A stretch of DNA of 64,000 nt, taken from Prevotella sp. ne3005 (lineage in GTDB: Bacteria; Bacteroidota; Bacteroidia; Bacteroidales; Bacteroidaceae). The stretch is from contig NZ_FOCK01000012.1 in the NCBI RefSeq assembly GCF_900110085.1, positions 1-64,000 on the forward strand, written 5' to 3'. The position numbers were made by a program, and so were the translations under genes. Numbering within the stretch: position 1 is the first letter of the stretch; each line of letters begins with the position of its first letter. Below, piece after piece: positions 33,128 to 42,695 of this stretch. Under the pieces are notes generated by a model. The model ran no database searches and had not been told where the DNA came from. It worked only from the letters and a program-made list of their open reading frames with translations.

Positions 33128-33152
33128 AATGCCTAGTTATTTATATCGGCTG

Positions 33153-33160
33153 CAAAAATA
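33153..33160 (-). promoter_or_regulatory. Promoter -7 box of the AraC-type regulator
   Basis: TATTTTTG on the minus strand, 26 bases before ATG 33127. Confidence 0.55.
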
Positions 33161-33222
33161 AATAAAAAACGGGAAAACTCCAAATGATATCAAGTTTTTC
33201 AGTACATATTCATTACGTTAAA

Positions 33223-34740
33223 TCAACACCTGATCTTCTTACGGAACACAGGCACTTCTTCTACAGGCTGGGCAGCCAGGCATTCCTCGATGCTTCTGCC
33301 ACCAAGCGGATCGATGCCCTGTTCAATTTGCCTGCACAGTTCCATACGGATCTGGGCTGTCATACATTCGTCACCCTGTATCTCTCTGAGCGCGAAAGTG
33401 CCGTCGGCATGCTTTTCCAATGCCTCTCCAGCATAACAGGGCACACAGCAATACCGACAATAGTCGTGCTGGCCACAGACGGGGAACGCCTGTTTCTGAT
33501 CGGCCTGGAGCATCTGCTGGCGCTGTGGGCTCATGATGGCATCCCTAAGCGATGCATGATGCACATCGCCAAAGGTGATGGGGATATTGCTGCACGCACT
33601 GACCACCCCACTGGGGGAAACGATAATAATATTATTGGCAGAACATGGGAACCCATGCTTGCTGCCAAGCTCATAGCCGTCGGCTTTCCCGTCAGCAGAC
33701 ACATGAGTCTTCGCAAGCGGGTCCATCAAGATGATACGCAGGGCTTCCGGACGCGTCTGCAGATGTTCGATCAAGGATATGTCGCCGTCGGCACCAGGTG
33801 ACAGCACACACGACACCTCATTCTCTGCACCCAGCTGGTGGGCTATCTCGCGCACCCCATAATAGGTTCGGGTGTTAAGACGGAACACGGGGGTCTTGAG
33901 GTTCAGGGGCACAGGCCATTCAGCCATCTCCCTCAGCACCTTCATCGACTGTTCCCACGAGCCGCGACGGCGTGTTATCTGATCGTGCACCTCAGCATCG
34001 GTGCTGTAGATGGAGACACTCAACTGTCGGAGCCCCATGCGGGCCAAACGGCGTATCTTCTCGCTGCTGTTGAGCGCCAGGGCGTTGGTGAACAGGTTCA
34101 CAGCCAGATTGCGCTCGTGCATATACTCAAGGATATCCCAGCAGTGGGGATAGCTGAACGGGTCACCGCCAGTGACGGTCACCTCAGGTATTCCTAATTC
34201 TACGGCTTCATCGATGATACGCTTGTAATCATCCAGCGTCAGCATGTCAGGGCGCAGGCGGTGCTCTTCGTGCAGGTCGCTACGGGCAGCGCCTTCGTTA
34301 AAACAGTGCAGACAACGCTCGCTGCAGGCATAGGTGAGTTCAAAAGTCAGTGAGACATGAAGTTCCTCAGGTAAGGAATCCCTATAATCGCCCGCAGGTT
34401 CATAGCCCATTGCACCCATGCAGGGTGGATTGTCCTTTCGATACAGCTTCCACTCTTCGTCACTGAACACATGGTCGTGAACGAGTCCTACAGGCATCAA
34501 AGTATCACGGCAGAACGCGACGACCTGTTCTTCAGTGGCACCTGTCACATCAGCGATATGCATCGTGTTAATAGGACATTCCCTCTTACCTGCCAGTACC
34601 TCATTGACCAGCAGAGCCGATACGCCCTCAAATGTGTAGCATGTGCCGCGGGCCGTATTGTACATGACGGCTCTCTGCACCTTGCGGTTGAAAGCACCAA
34701 AAGTAAACATAGGGCGAAAATAGGTTTTCAAACTTTTCAT
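33223..34740 (-). CDS. Radical SAM/SPASM peptide maturase, orphan
   Basis: 505 residues. The first 95 residues resemble a PqqD-like recognition domain (YNTARGTCYTFEGVSALLVN, GATEEQVVAFCRDTLMPVGL). Radical SAM cluster: Cys139, Cys143, Cys146 in CSERCLHC; VTVTGGDPFSYP is the SAM-binding GGDP motif. The SPASM end has FPCSANNIIIVSPSGVVSAC and a Cys-rich CGQHDYCRYCCVPC stretch for auxiliary clusters. This architecture belongs to RiPP maturases, yet no precursor-like ORF lies within the 100 bases downstream or upstream. The gene follows mutY by 5 bases. Confidence 0.85.
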   Translation of the reverse strand: MKSLKTYFRPMFTFGAFNRKVQRAVMYNTARGTCYTFEGVSALLVNEVLAGKRECPINTMHIADVTGATEEQVVAFCRDTLMPVGLVHDHVFSDEEWKLYRKDNPPCMGAMGYEPAGDYRDSLPEELHVSLTFELTYACSERCLHCFNEGAARSDLHEEHRLRPDMLTLDDYKRIIDEAVELGIPEVTVTGGDPFSYPHCWDILEYMHERNLAVNLFTNALALNSSEKIRRLARMGLRQLSVSIYSTDAEVHDQITRRRGSWEQSMKVLREMAEWPVPLNLKTPVFRLNTRTYYGVREIAHQLGAENEVSCVLSPGADGDISLIEHLQTRPEALRIILMDPLAKTHVSADGKADGYELGSKHGFPCSANNIIIVSPSGVVSACSNIPITFGDVHHASLRDAIMSPQRQQMLQADQKQAFPVCGQHDYCRYCCVPCYAGEALEKHADGTFALREIQGDECMTAQIRMELCRQIEQGIDPLGGRSIEECLAAQPVEEVPVFRKKIRC

Positions 34741-34745
34741 AAGAA

Positions 34746-35777
34746 TTAAATAGTAGCAATAAGGGTTTCAATAAGTCGTGGTTTGGCGTAATCGTCGAGT
34801 TCCGACTCTTTTATCCACATATAGTCATCTGGGAGCACTGGACGCTCATCGACTACCCAAAGGTAGAAGTCCGCATAGAGAATGCGATGGGTGAGCACGT
34901 GCTTCACGCCTTTGGCGATTAATTGAAGATTGAAGATTGAAGATTGAAAGTTGGGGAGGACAGATTGCGGATTCAAATTTTCAATATTCAATTTTCCATT
35001 TTCAATTAAATAAGGTTCCCAGAGACCTTGCCAGATATCCCCTGGGCCACGACGATGGATGGCCACATAGCCCTTACAGCGCACATATATATAAATAAGG
35101 TGGCGCTCACGCACCTTCAGAGTCTTCTGTTTGACAGGCAACTCTGCCACCCTACCCGCATGCAAGGCCTCACAACTCTCTGCCAACGGACAGAGCAGGC
35201 AACGGGGCGATTGTGGCGTACACTGAATGGCCCCAAAGTCCATAATGGCTTGGTTGTAGTCTGAAGCTTTGCCAATAGGCAACAGCTCTTGCGCCATCGC
35301 CGCAAAGACTTTCTTGCCCTCGGTGGTATTGATGGGGGTGTCGATGCCAAAGTAACGGGCGAGAACACGATAGACATTGCCATCGACCACGGCAGCAGGC
35401 AAGTCGAAGGCGCTGCTGCCAATGGCAGCAGCGGTATAATCGCCAACGCCCTTAAGCTGTTTAATCTCGTCTAATGTATTAGGGAAATGGCCGAGAGCCA
35501 CAATCTGCTTTGCTGCATAATGGAGGTTACGGGCACGACTGTAATAGCCCAAGCCCTGCCACTCGCGCAACACCTCATCCTCGGTGGCTGCTGCCAAAGC
35601 CTCAACAGTGGGCCATCGGTGCATGAAACGCTCCCAGTAGTCCCAGCCCTGCTTGACCTGCGTCTGCTGAAGGATAATCTCCGAGAGCCAGATGGCATAG
35701 GGATCCTTCGTCTGTCGCCAGGGCAGGTCGCGACCGTTCTCACGAAACCACTCTAAAAGACTTTGGGCGAAACTCAC
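34746..35777 (-). CDS. mutY: A/G-specific adenine glycosylase MutY
   Basis: 343 residues. GTG 35777 overlaps the mscS stop (GTGA) and gives the usual start MSFAQSLLEWFRENGRDLPW; an upstream TTG is less likely. Motifs: IWLSEIILQQTQVKQ with catalytic Glu, LKGVGDYTAAAIGSSAF (helix-hairpin-helix), VVDGNVYRVLAR with catalytic Asp, and [4Fe-4S] ligands C-x6-C-x2-C-x5-C (CTPQSPRCLLCPLAESC). The C-terminal NUDIX-like part recognises 8-oxoG. The linker has an insertion derived from a DNA repeat (34919-35010). Removes A mispaired with 8-oxoG. Confidence 0.95.
   Translation of the reverse strand: MSFAQSLLEWFRENGRDLPWRQTKDPYAIWLSEIILQQTQVKQGWDYWERFMHRWPTVEALAAATEDEVLREWQGLGYYSRARNLHYAAKQIVALGHFPNTLDEIKQLKGVGDYTAAAIGSSAFDLPAAVVDGNVYRVLARYFGIDTPINTTEGKKVFAAMAQELLPIGKASDYNQAIMDFGAIQCTPQSPRCLLCPLAESCEALHAGRVAELPVKQKTLKVRERHLIYIYVRCKGYVAIHRRGPGDIWQGLWEPYLIENGKLNIENLNPQSVLPNFQSSIFNLQLIAKGVKHVLTHRILYADFYLWVVDERPVLPDDYMWIKESELDDYAKPRLIETLIATI
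34919..35010. repeat. TTGAAGA-type repeat inserted in mutY
   Basis: Three GATTGAAGATT-type units, then an inverse set (TTTTCAATATTCAATTTTCC). The reading through it in mutY gives the low-complexity NGKLNIENLN and FQSSIFNLQ segments. Confidence 0.6.
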
Positions 35778-36886
35778 TGTTCTGGGAATTGCTGATAGAT
35801 ACAAAGGCCATAGCTGGAAGCCTTGGCGAAAATATACTCCATGATGTCACTGGTGTCGTGCTCGAAATCAAGGGCGTTCTGAGCCTTCAGCCAGAACATG
35901 AACTCCACGCAGCAGCCTGCCTGGGTGGCCTCAGCCTGACGCACTAGGACAGGTTTTTCAGCTACCACCTTCGGGTGCTGTTTCAGCCACTGTTCAATAT
36001 GCTGGCGATATTTCGTGATGTTAGCCACATCATCGTCATCAACCTTCAGCGAGCGGAAGTCGAAGTACACCTTCCTCACCTGCCTACGACCTTCATTTGC
36101 CATCATCCCCTGCCAGTTCTGGAACGAGCCATCGACGAGGGCCTGGGGCGACACGGTGATGATGGTGTTGTCGAAGTTGCGCACCTTAACAGTGGTGAGC
36201 GTGATCTCCTCCACCTTACCGTTGGCCCCTGCAGAGGGAACAGTAATCCAATCACCCACATGCAGCATTTCATTCGATGTCAGACGGATGCCTGCCACCA
36301 ATCCTTTGATGGTGTCCTGAAAGGCGAGCATCAGGATGGCAGAGGCAGCACCCAGCCCTGCAAAGAGCGTCGACGGGTCTTTGTCGACCACGATGGCTAT
36401 CACCACGATGACTGCAACGAAGATCATTAGGATCTTCAATACTCCACAGACGCTATAAAGATACTGTCTGCGCGTGGAACGAGTCCCGTTGTCGAGTTCC
36501 TTGAACGAGTCGATGAACACGATAGTGGTTCTCACGGTCATGACAACGAAATAGATGGCCGTGAGACGTCCGACTAGCTCAGCCACCTTCGGATATTCGA
36601 AGAACACGAGGGGCAGGAGTCCCCAGATGACGATGGCAGGCAGAATACGGGAAGCGGAGTCAAGTACTTTCCGACTGAAGATGACATCATCCCATGTGGC
36701 ATCGGTCTTACCCGTAATCTTTTGCACCACAGGCACCACGAATTTCCGACATAGCCACCCAGTGAGCCATGCTAACAGGAAGGCCGCTATCACCAGAATA
36801 GCATAACGCACCATCGGAATATAATCACTACTCAGGCCCGTCAAACCAATCACACGCTCCAAAAAAAACTTAATCTGCTCCATCAT
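35774..36886 (-). CDS. MscS-family mechanosensitive channel
   Basis: 370 residues with N-terminal membrane helices (about 25-45, 70-90, 105-125, 150-170), then the conserved MscS pore helix and beta domain: LGAASAILMLAFQDTIKGLV, GIRLTSNEMLHVGDWITVPS, GKVEEITLTTVKVRNFDNTI. The C-terminal cytoplasmic domain follows. Releases solutes on hypo-osmotic shock. Its stop overlaps the mutY start. Confidence 0.92.
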   Translation of the reverse strand: MMEQIKFFLERVIGLTGLSSDYIPMVRYAILVIAAFLLAWLTGWLCRKFVVPVVQKITGKTDATWDDVIFSRKVLDSASRILPAIVIWGLLPLVFFEYPKVAELVGRLTAIYFVVMTVRTTIVFIDSFKELDNGTRSTRRQYLYSVCGVLKILMIFVAVIVVIAIVVDKDPSTLFAGLGAASAILMLAFQDTIKGLVAGIRLTSNEMLHVGDWITVPSAGANGKVEEITLTTVKVRNFDNTIITVSPQALVDGSFQNWQGMMANEGRRQVRKVYFDFRSLKVDDDDVANITKYRQHIEQWLKQHPKVVAEKPVLVRQAEATQAGCCVEFMFWLKAQNALDFEHDTSDIMEYIFAKASSYGLCIYQQFPEQ

Positions 36887-36893
36887 CTCTCAA

Positions 36894-38114
36894 CTATTTA
36901 CACAGTGCTCCACATACCAGATCCTGAAAGCCACGACCATCGCTATTCTTCATCACACCCTGGTTGATGATACAGAAAGCCAGCATGTGGAAATTAGGCG
37001 TCATCGCATAACCTGCCAGCGACGAGATGCCTGACAGCGTACCCGTCTTGGCCCTTACCTTACCATTGACAAACGGCTCCTTCATACGTTTCTTCAACGT
37101 TCCATCCTGACCTGCGATGGGCAGGGCCGTATAGAGGTCCATGAAGATTCTCTGATTACGATAGGCATAGATGAGCAACTTTGTCATCAGCTCAGGTGTC
37201 ACATAATTATACAAAGAGAGGCCACTACCATCGGCAATCCGATACTGGATGTCGCTGATGCCTGCCTTGCCTAATGTTTTCTTAATCAGCTGACGAGCAT
37301 GGGCTGCTGTAGCAGGACGCTTACCCATTGAGGCGGCTATCTGGAAGAACAACGATTCTGCATAGAGGTTGTCGCTCTCTTTGAGCATAGGCTCCAGAAT
37401 CTCTTTCAGGCTATGACTACAAGAGCTGAGCATCAGAGCATCCTTGGGTGTAGAGCCCGTCATACAGGCACCATCCACCGCAATACCTTCGTCACGCAGG
37501 CCCTGCATGAAGCGACTCATAAACTCATCCTTACGATCGACGAGCAGGGGTGCCAGCTGGGGATTGTCGTCGTCCCAGCACCAGCCCTCACCCAGGAGGT
37601 TCTCTTCCTTGAAGTTAGTCACTGCCACGAGATTGCCATGAATAGAGTCGATGCCCAGGGCCTTTACACTCTGCACGAAGGCTTTCAAATCCTTGGTTTC
37701 AAACATCGGGTCGAGGCCACCCACACAGTAGAGGTCGCCCATGAGCACACTGTCCTTGACCTCACCCGTATAGCGCAACGAGGTATTATAACGATATCGG
37801 GCTCCGAGCTGATCGAGGGCCGTTACAGCCGTCAGCAGTTTCATGGTTGAGGCAGGGCGCAGGGTCTGCTTTGCCCCGTAGCTGTAGAGCATGGAGTCGG
37901 CCGTAAGGTCATAGACCATCAATCCCAACTGTGTCCGTTCGAGCAAAGGGTCCTGCATCAGCGTGTCGAGCCGTGCCTGTACGTTCTGCGGCCATGGCAA
38001 TACCACAGCCGCTGTATCTATTGTTGTTGTATCCGCAGCCGTCCGATCCGTCTGCGCCTGCAGACTGATAAAAGAGGTTGCCACAAAGAGAGTTGCAATA
38101 TATCTGAATTTCAC
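36894..38114 (-). CDS. dacB: PBP4-type D-alanyl-D-alanine carboxypeptidase
   Basis: 406 residues with signal peptide MKFRYIATLFVATSFISLQA. Penicillin-binding motifs are complete: SxxK in RPASTMKLLTAV, SxN in ESDNLYAES, KTG in VRAKTGTLSGISS. The S13 family cleaves D-Ala from peptidoglycan stem peptides, some also cross-links. 7 bases before mscS in the same leftward operon. Confidence 0.92.
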   Translation of the reverse strand: MKFRYIATLFVATSFISLQAQTDRTAADTTTIDTAAVVLPWPQNVQARLDTLMQDPLLERTQLGLMVYDLTADSMLYSYGAKQTLRPASTMKLLTAVTALDQLGARYRYNTSLRYTGEVKDSVLMGDLYCVGGLDPMFETKDLKAFVQSVKALGIDSIHGNLVAVTNFKEENLLGEGWCWDDDNPQLAPLLVDRKDEFMSRFMQGLRDEGIAVDGACMTGSTPKDALMLSSCSHSLKEILEPMLKESDNLYAESLFFQIAASMGKRPATAAHARQLIKKTLGKAGISDIQYRIADGSGLSLYNYVTPELMTKLLIYAYRNQRIFMDLYTALPIAGQDGTLKKRMKEPFVNGKVRAKTGTLSGISSLAGYAMTPNFHMLAFCIINQGVMKNSDGRGFQDLVCGALCK

Positions 38115-38149
38115 TTTTTGTTTTTACCTTTCTACTATTTTTACCTTCC

Positions 38150-39373
38150 TCAGTTTCTCCGATATGTGGACACCAATTTCTTGATGGCCTTGTCTAACGA
38201 TTCTGAGGGTTCTATAATGTTATACTGGCTCCAGTATTCCGGATCCATAAAGTATTCCACCTTGTCATAATATGCATCGCGCGAATCGAACGAGTTACGG
38301 CTGGCGATGGGCTGCACGTCCTTCGACTGACTGTCGGTGACCACCATCTCACACGTTGCCGTGAACGAGGTACTGAAGAGACGTTTCTTCCAATCGCAAT
38401 TGAAACGGAAGATATTCTTCAGATAACTGATACGCGTCACACCGTCTTCGTAACGGTAATCAACCACACACGACAGTTCACGGGGCTTGAACCTCACACC
38501 AAAGGGTTTCTTGACGAGCATTGTCCTTGTGGCCTTATCTTTGTCACTCATATCGAGTTCGAGTTCAATACGTGTAAAAGCCAGCCGTTCGCTGTCGATA
38601 TAGAGCGTTCCATTATACAGTGCATACTCCTTCGACATGCGTGGTGTGATCTTGACCACATACTGCATACGGTCGTTGATATACTCGGGAATACCCATCG
38701 TGAATTCGTAGGCATCGAGGTCTTCTGGATTCAGCAGCATCTCCTGGTTTTTCACCACATCGAGCTGTACGGGCAGCACAGGACCACCCAAGACCTTAAC
38801 ACCCAACGTGTCGCCCTGTTTCTGACTCAGCAGTCTGCGACCCTTGACAATCGACACACGGTCTCTGTTAATGCTGCGGTTGTAGGGTGTCTTGTACATA
38901 TCTTCCACGCCCTCGGCCACATAGATATAGTGTCTGCGCTTCATGGCCGTCTCGCGATAGAAGGTCTGCAGCAGTTCAGGCACACGGCTGTAGTTGTCGG
39001 GAATCTTCTTGATGGCAATGTCCACCAGTTCTCTGGGGTTGTTGGTCCTTACCACAATTTCGCGCAACTGGATGGTTGTGGGTACCAAACGAATCTTCAG
39101 GTTCTCTGTCTTCCCCTCTTCCAGCACCACCTTACGCGATTTATAACCAATATGCGACACAGTAATAGCCCCAGGCTTCTGGTCGAGTTTCAGCACGAAG
39201 ACACCGTCCTCATTTGTCACCACCGACACACGGCCGGCAGAAACACTCACTTGCTTCAGAATATCGCCCGTCTTGTCATCCTTCACAATGCCGCTCACCA
39301 CCACCTGTTGGGCGGAGACAGCCAGCGGAGCCAGCATCAGAATGATTAGCCAAAGTCTCTTCATCATTGTCAT
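38150..39373 (-). CDS. Outer-membrane CarboxypepD_reg-like protein
   Basis: About 408 residues from ATG 39373 (MTMMKRLWLIILMLAPLAVS, cut after SAQ); a longer frame would start inside the promoter TATCTTTG (39392-39399). N-terminal CarboxypepD_reg-like domain (SGIVKDDKTGDILKQVSVSA, GAITVSHIGYKSRKV) to about residue 110, then a DUF5686-like part with EIVVRTNNPRELVDIAIKKI and LQTFYRETAMKRRHYIYVAE. Probably periplasmic or outer membrane; function unknown. First gene of the leftward operon to the radical SAM gene. Confidence 0.8.
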   Translation of the reverse strand: MTMMKRLWLIILMLAPLAVSAQQVVVSGIVKDDKTGDILKQVSVSAGRVSVVTNEDGVFVLKLDQKPGAITVSHIGYKSRKVVLEEGKTENLKIRLVPTTIQLREIVVRTNNPRELVDIAIKKIPDNYSRVPELLQTFYRETAMKRRHYIYVAEGVEDMYKTPYNRSINRDRVSIVKGRRLLSQKQGDTLGVKVLGGPVLPVQLDVVKNQEMLLNPEDLDAYEFTMGIPEYINDRMQYVVKITPRMSKEYALYNGTLYIDSERLAFTRIELELDMSDKDKATRTMLVKKPFGVRFKPRELSCVVDYRYEDGVTRISYLKNIFRFNCDWKKRLFSTSFTATCEMVVTDSQSKDVQPIASRNSFDSRDAYYDKVEYFMDPEYWSQYNIIEPSESLDKAIKKLVSTYRRN

Positions 39374-39391
39374 TGTGTCTTGGTTTTGGTG

Positions 39392-39449
39392 CAAAGATAC
39401 AAAAAAAATCCTCTTGATGCAAATATTATCGAAAATTTAACTACCTTTG
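39392..39449. promoter_or_regulatory. Divergent promoters
   Basis: TATCTTTG on the minus strand (39392-39399) for the leftward envelope operon, and TACCTTTG on the plus strand (39442-39449) for nadB, 27 bases before ATG 39477. Confidence 0.7.
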
Positions 39450-39476
39450 CACCAAATAATAAAAACAAATCAGAAT

Positions 39477-41063
39477 ATGGTGTACAAATACGACTTTCTC
39501 GTGATTGGTGCCGGCGTAGCCGGCATGAGCTATGCCTTGAAGGTGGCACGCGCCAATAAAGGTAGTGTATGTATGATCTGCAAGACCTCGCTTGACGAGG
39601 CGAACACCTCGTTTGCACAGGGGGGCGTGGCCTCTGTCACCAACCTCGAGCTTGACAATTTTGACAAGCACATCGAGGACACGATGATTGCAGGGGACTT
39701 TATCTCCGACCGTGCTGCAGTGGAGCAGGTGGTGCGTCAGGCACCTGAACAAATCCGGGAACTCGTAAACTGGGGCGTGAATTTCGACCGTAAGGCTGAT
39801 GGCAGCTTTGACCTCCATCGCGAAGGCGGGCACTCTGAGTTCCGTATCCTCCACCATGCCGACGATACAGGTGCAGAGATCCAGCGCGGACTGATGGAGG
39901 CTGTGAGGAGCAATCCGAATATTACCATCAAGGAAAACCATTTTGCGGTTGAGATCATCACCCAGCACCACCTTGGTGCAAAGGTGACCCGGCGTTCACC
40001 ATATATCAACTGCTATGGTGCCTATGTACTCAATCCAGACACACAGAAAGTTGATACCTATCTGTCGAAGGTTACCGTGATGTGTACTGGTGGTTGCGGA
40101 GCCGTCTATCTGACCACCTCCAACCCCGTCATCGCCACCGGCGACGGCATTGCCATGGTCTACCGCGCCAAGGGAACAGTGGCCGACATGGAGTTTGTAC
40201 AGTTCCACCCCACGGTGCTCCATAATCCCAAGGAGACCCACCCAGCCTACCTTATCACTGAGGCCATGCGAGGTTATGGCGGCATCCTCAAGCTGCCCAA
40301 TGGTGAGGAGTTTATGCAGAAATATGACGAACGTCTCTCCCTGGCACCACGTGACATCGTGGCCCGCGCCATCGATAAGGAGATGAAGATCCACGGTCTC
40401 GACCACGTCTGTCTCGACGTCACCCATAAGGATCCTAACGAGACGAAGAAACACTTCCCCAACATCTATCAGAAGTGTCTCTCCATCGGCATCGACATCA
40501 CCACCGACTATATCCCCGTACGCCCTGCAGCCCACTATATGTGTGGTGGTATCAAGGTCGACCTCAACGGTCAGACCTCCATCGAGCGCCTCTATGCCTT
40601 GGGCGAGTGCTCTTGCACAGGTTTGCATGGCGGCAACCGTCTGGCTTCCAACTCACTTATAGAGGCTGTAGTCTATGCCGATACGGCAGCGAAAAGCTCG
40701 CTGGAGCATATCGACTACTACGACTTCAACGAGAAGGTACCCGAATGGAACGATGAGGGCACGATGACCAACGAGGAGAAAGTGCTCATTACACAAAGCG
40801 TGAAGGAGGTCAACCAGATTATGGCCAACTACGTGGGCATCGTCCGGTCTGACCTCCGTCTGCATCGTGCCTGGGACCGTCTTGATATGCTCTACGAAGA
40901 AACCGAGCGTCTCTTCAAGCGCGTCAAAGCGTCAAAGGATATCTGTGAACTGCGTAACATGATCAATGTGGGCTACCTCATCACCCGATGGGCCCTCGAG
41001 CGCAAGGAGTGCCGAGGTCTGCACTTCACAACCGATTATCCAGTCCACGCCTACGATAAATAA
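39477..41063 (+). CDS. nadB: L-aspartate oxidase
   Basis: 528 residues from ATG 39477 (MVYKYDFLVIGAGVAGMSYA). FAD-binding GxGxxG at the start, NTSFAQGGVA, REGGHSEFRILHHAD, EFVQFHPTVL, RPAAHYMCGGIKVDLNG and GLHGGNRLASNSLIEAVVYA all match NadB. It oxidises aspartate to iminoaspartate, the first step of NAD synthesis; nadA and nadC are not in the window. The last 38 bases overlap the 3' end of the convergent GH13 gene. Confidence 0.96.
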   Translation: MVYKYDFLVIGAGVAGMSYALKVARANKGSVCMICKTSLDEANTSFAQGGVASVTNLELDNFDKHIEDTMIAGDFISDRAAVEQVVRQAPEQIRELVNWGVNFDRKADGSFDLHREGGHSEFRILHHADDTGAEIQRGLMEAVRSNPNITIKENHFAVEIITQHHLGAKVTRRSPYINCYGAYVLNPDTQKVDTYLSKVTVMCTGGCGAVYLTTSNPVIATGDGIAMVYRAKGTVADMEFVQFHPTVLHNPKETHPAYLITEAMRGYGGILKLPNGEEFMQKYDERLSLAPRDIVARAIDKEMKIHGLDHVCLDVTHKDPNETKKHFPNIYQKCLSIGIDITTDYIPVRPAAHYMCGGIKVDLNGQTSIERLYALGECSCTGLHGGNRLASNSLIEAVVYADTAAKSSLEHIDYYDFNEKVPEWNDEGTMTNEEKVLITQSVKEVNQIMANYVGIVRSDLRLHRAWDRLDMLYEETERLFKRVKASKDICELRNMINVGYLITRWALERKECRGLHFTTDYPVHAYDK

Positions 41064-42624
41064 TCTTCTTACCGTTCTGGATATAAATCCCTCTGGGCAT
41101 CAGCGAGCAATGATCCATCACGCGCCCGTTCAGAGAGTAGATGGTGTCGTTAGGAAAATGGCTATCCAGTACACGACTGATATTTGATGACTGCTCTGAC
41201 GAGCTTTCTTCAGAGAAAGTGCCTTTAACGTACACCTGATAGCCTTTGGCCTCGAGTTCGAAGTTGTTTGTTTCGTTCAGTCTGACTTGTTTTCGACTGA
41301 CACCCTCGCTGATGGTCTGACTGTCGAGCCATAGGCTCCAGTCCCCTGCAGCAATACCACTGACTGTTGCATTGACTGCCGTTGTACCAAAATTCAACAC
41401 CACTAATGCCTCACTATCGCCATACTGGCAGGTATAGGCCAGCACATTCTGACTGTCAGAGAGAAGCCAGGTCAGCGTATGATGGGTGTCAAGGGTTGGT
41501 CCGTCCTGGAAGGCGGGCACGGCATGTTTAAGGGCAGACAATGTACGCAGTGTATGGTACATCTTTGCATCGGGGAAGGTCCAATCGATTTTCGTATCAT
41601 GGAAATAGTCCAAAGCCTGATTGCCACCAACCTCCTGACCATTATAGACCAAAGGCATACCCCACGCCGTTCCTACCAGTACGGTCAGAGGATAACGGTT
41701 TTCACCATATTTCTCTGTCAGTGTTTTTTCTTTTTCATTAAAGTTCTGGTCGTGGTTGGTCAGATAGACCATACGACCAAAACTAATGTCGCTTTGGGCA
41801 GTAATCAGTTTGTCGACATTGGTTTTCAGGGAGGCAGTATAAACACCGCTACCACCAAATCTCACCAATGAAGTCTGGAAACTCCAGGCATAGTCATAGT
41901 CGAAACCTACCGTTTTCAGACGGGTTGCATCGCCTACGATGTTAGCCTCGCCAAGGAAAGTGATCGTCTTACCACGCTTATAGTTCTTAATCTCCGGGAT
42001 GGTTGTCTGCCAATAAGAGGCAGGGATATAACTGCTACTGATATAGTCGCAACGATAGCCATCGATATCAGTCTGGTCGATCCAGAATTTCAGACAGTCG
42101 GTCATCGCCTTACACAAGTCGGCATTGCTATAATCCAACTGATAGACATCTCCATAGTTATTAGGGTGCATAAAGTCTGACCCATTCTTCACGTAATACT
42201 CCGGATGAGTTGTTACCCAAGTAGCATCGGTAGCGGTATGGTTGGGAACCCAGTCGAGCCATACCTCCATATTCAGGTTATGAACTTGACTGACGAAGTT
42301 CTTCAAGTCGCTAATAGTACCATAGGCAGCGTTTGTTTGCCGGAAATCGATAGCGGCATACGGACTGTTGATACCACCGCCACGGGGATAGATAGGCATG
42401 AGCCAGACAATGTCGATACCCAGCTTCTTCAGTTCGCCGAGTTGACGGCCTGCAGCAGAGAAGGTACCTTCGGATGTGAACGATCCGACATTCATTTCGT
42501 AGATGACGCGTCGACCTGCCTCATGCTTCACCGAGGCTGTGTTGATGACCTCTACGTAGTCTGCAGCCAAAAGGTGAATAGGCAGAAGAGCCAAAAGATA
42601 AAGAAAAATCCTTTTCATATACAT
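41026..42624 (-). CDS. GH13 alpha-amylase, secreted
   Basis: 532 residues, signal peptide MYMKRIFLYLLALLPIHLLA. GH13 regions: DWVPNH (124-129), GYRCDY with nucleophile Asp193, FLGEAN with Glu226, YLTNHD with Asp292. After a beta-sandwich domain C the protein ends in a module with TIYSLNGRVMDHCSLMPRGI and IQNGKKIIYRR, typical of sorting-type tails in Prevotella secreted enzymes. Last gene of the starch operon; degrades starch at the surface or outside. Its 3' end overlaps nadB by 38 bases. Confidence 0.92.
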   Translation of the reverse strand: MYMKRIFLYLLALLPIHLLAADYVEVINTASVKHEAGRRVIYEMNVGSFTSEGTFSAAGRQLGELKKLGIDIVWLMPIYPRGGGINSPYAAIDFRQTNAAYGTISDLKNFVSQVHNLNMEVWLDWVPNHTATDATWVTTHPEYYVKNGSDFMHPNNYGDVYQLDYSNADLCKAMTDCLKFWIDQTDIDGYRCDYISSSYIPASYWQTTIPEIKNYKRGKTITFLGEANIVGDATRLKTVGFDYDYAWSFQTSLVRFGGSGVYTASLKTNVDKLITAQSDISFGRMVYLTNHDQNFNEKEKTLTEKYGENRYPLTVLVGTAWGMPLVYNGQEVGGNQALDYFHDTKIDWTFPDAKMYHTLRTLSALKHAVPAFQDGPTLDTHHTLTWLLSDSQNVLAYTCQYGDSEALVVLNFGTTAVNATVSGIAAGDWSLWLDSQTISEGVSRKQVRLNETNNFELEAKGYQVYVKGTFSEESSSEQSSNISRVLDSHFPNDTIYSLNGRVMDHCSLMPRGIYIQNGKKIIYRRRGLDNRL

Positions 42625-42695
42625 ATATTATCATTTGTAAAGGGCAGGCCGCTCTTCACAGAGCAGCCAACCCACGATTCAATAATTAACTCTAA

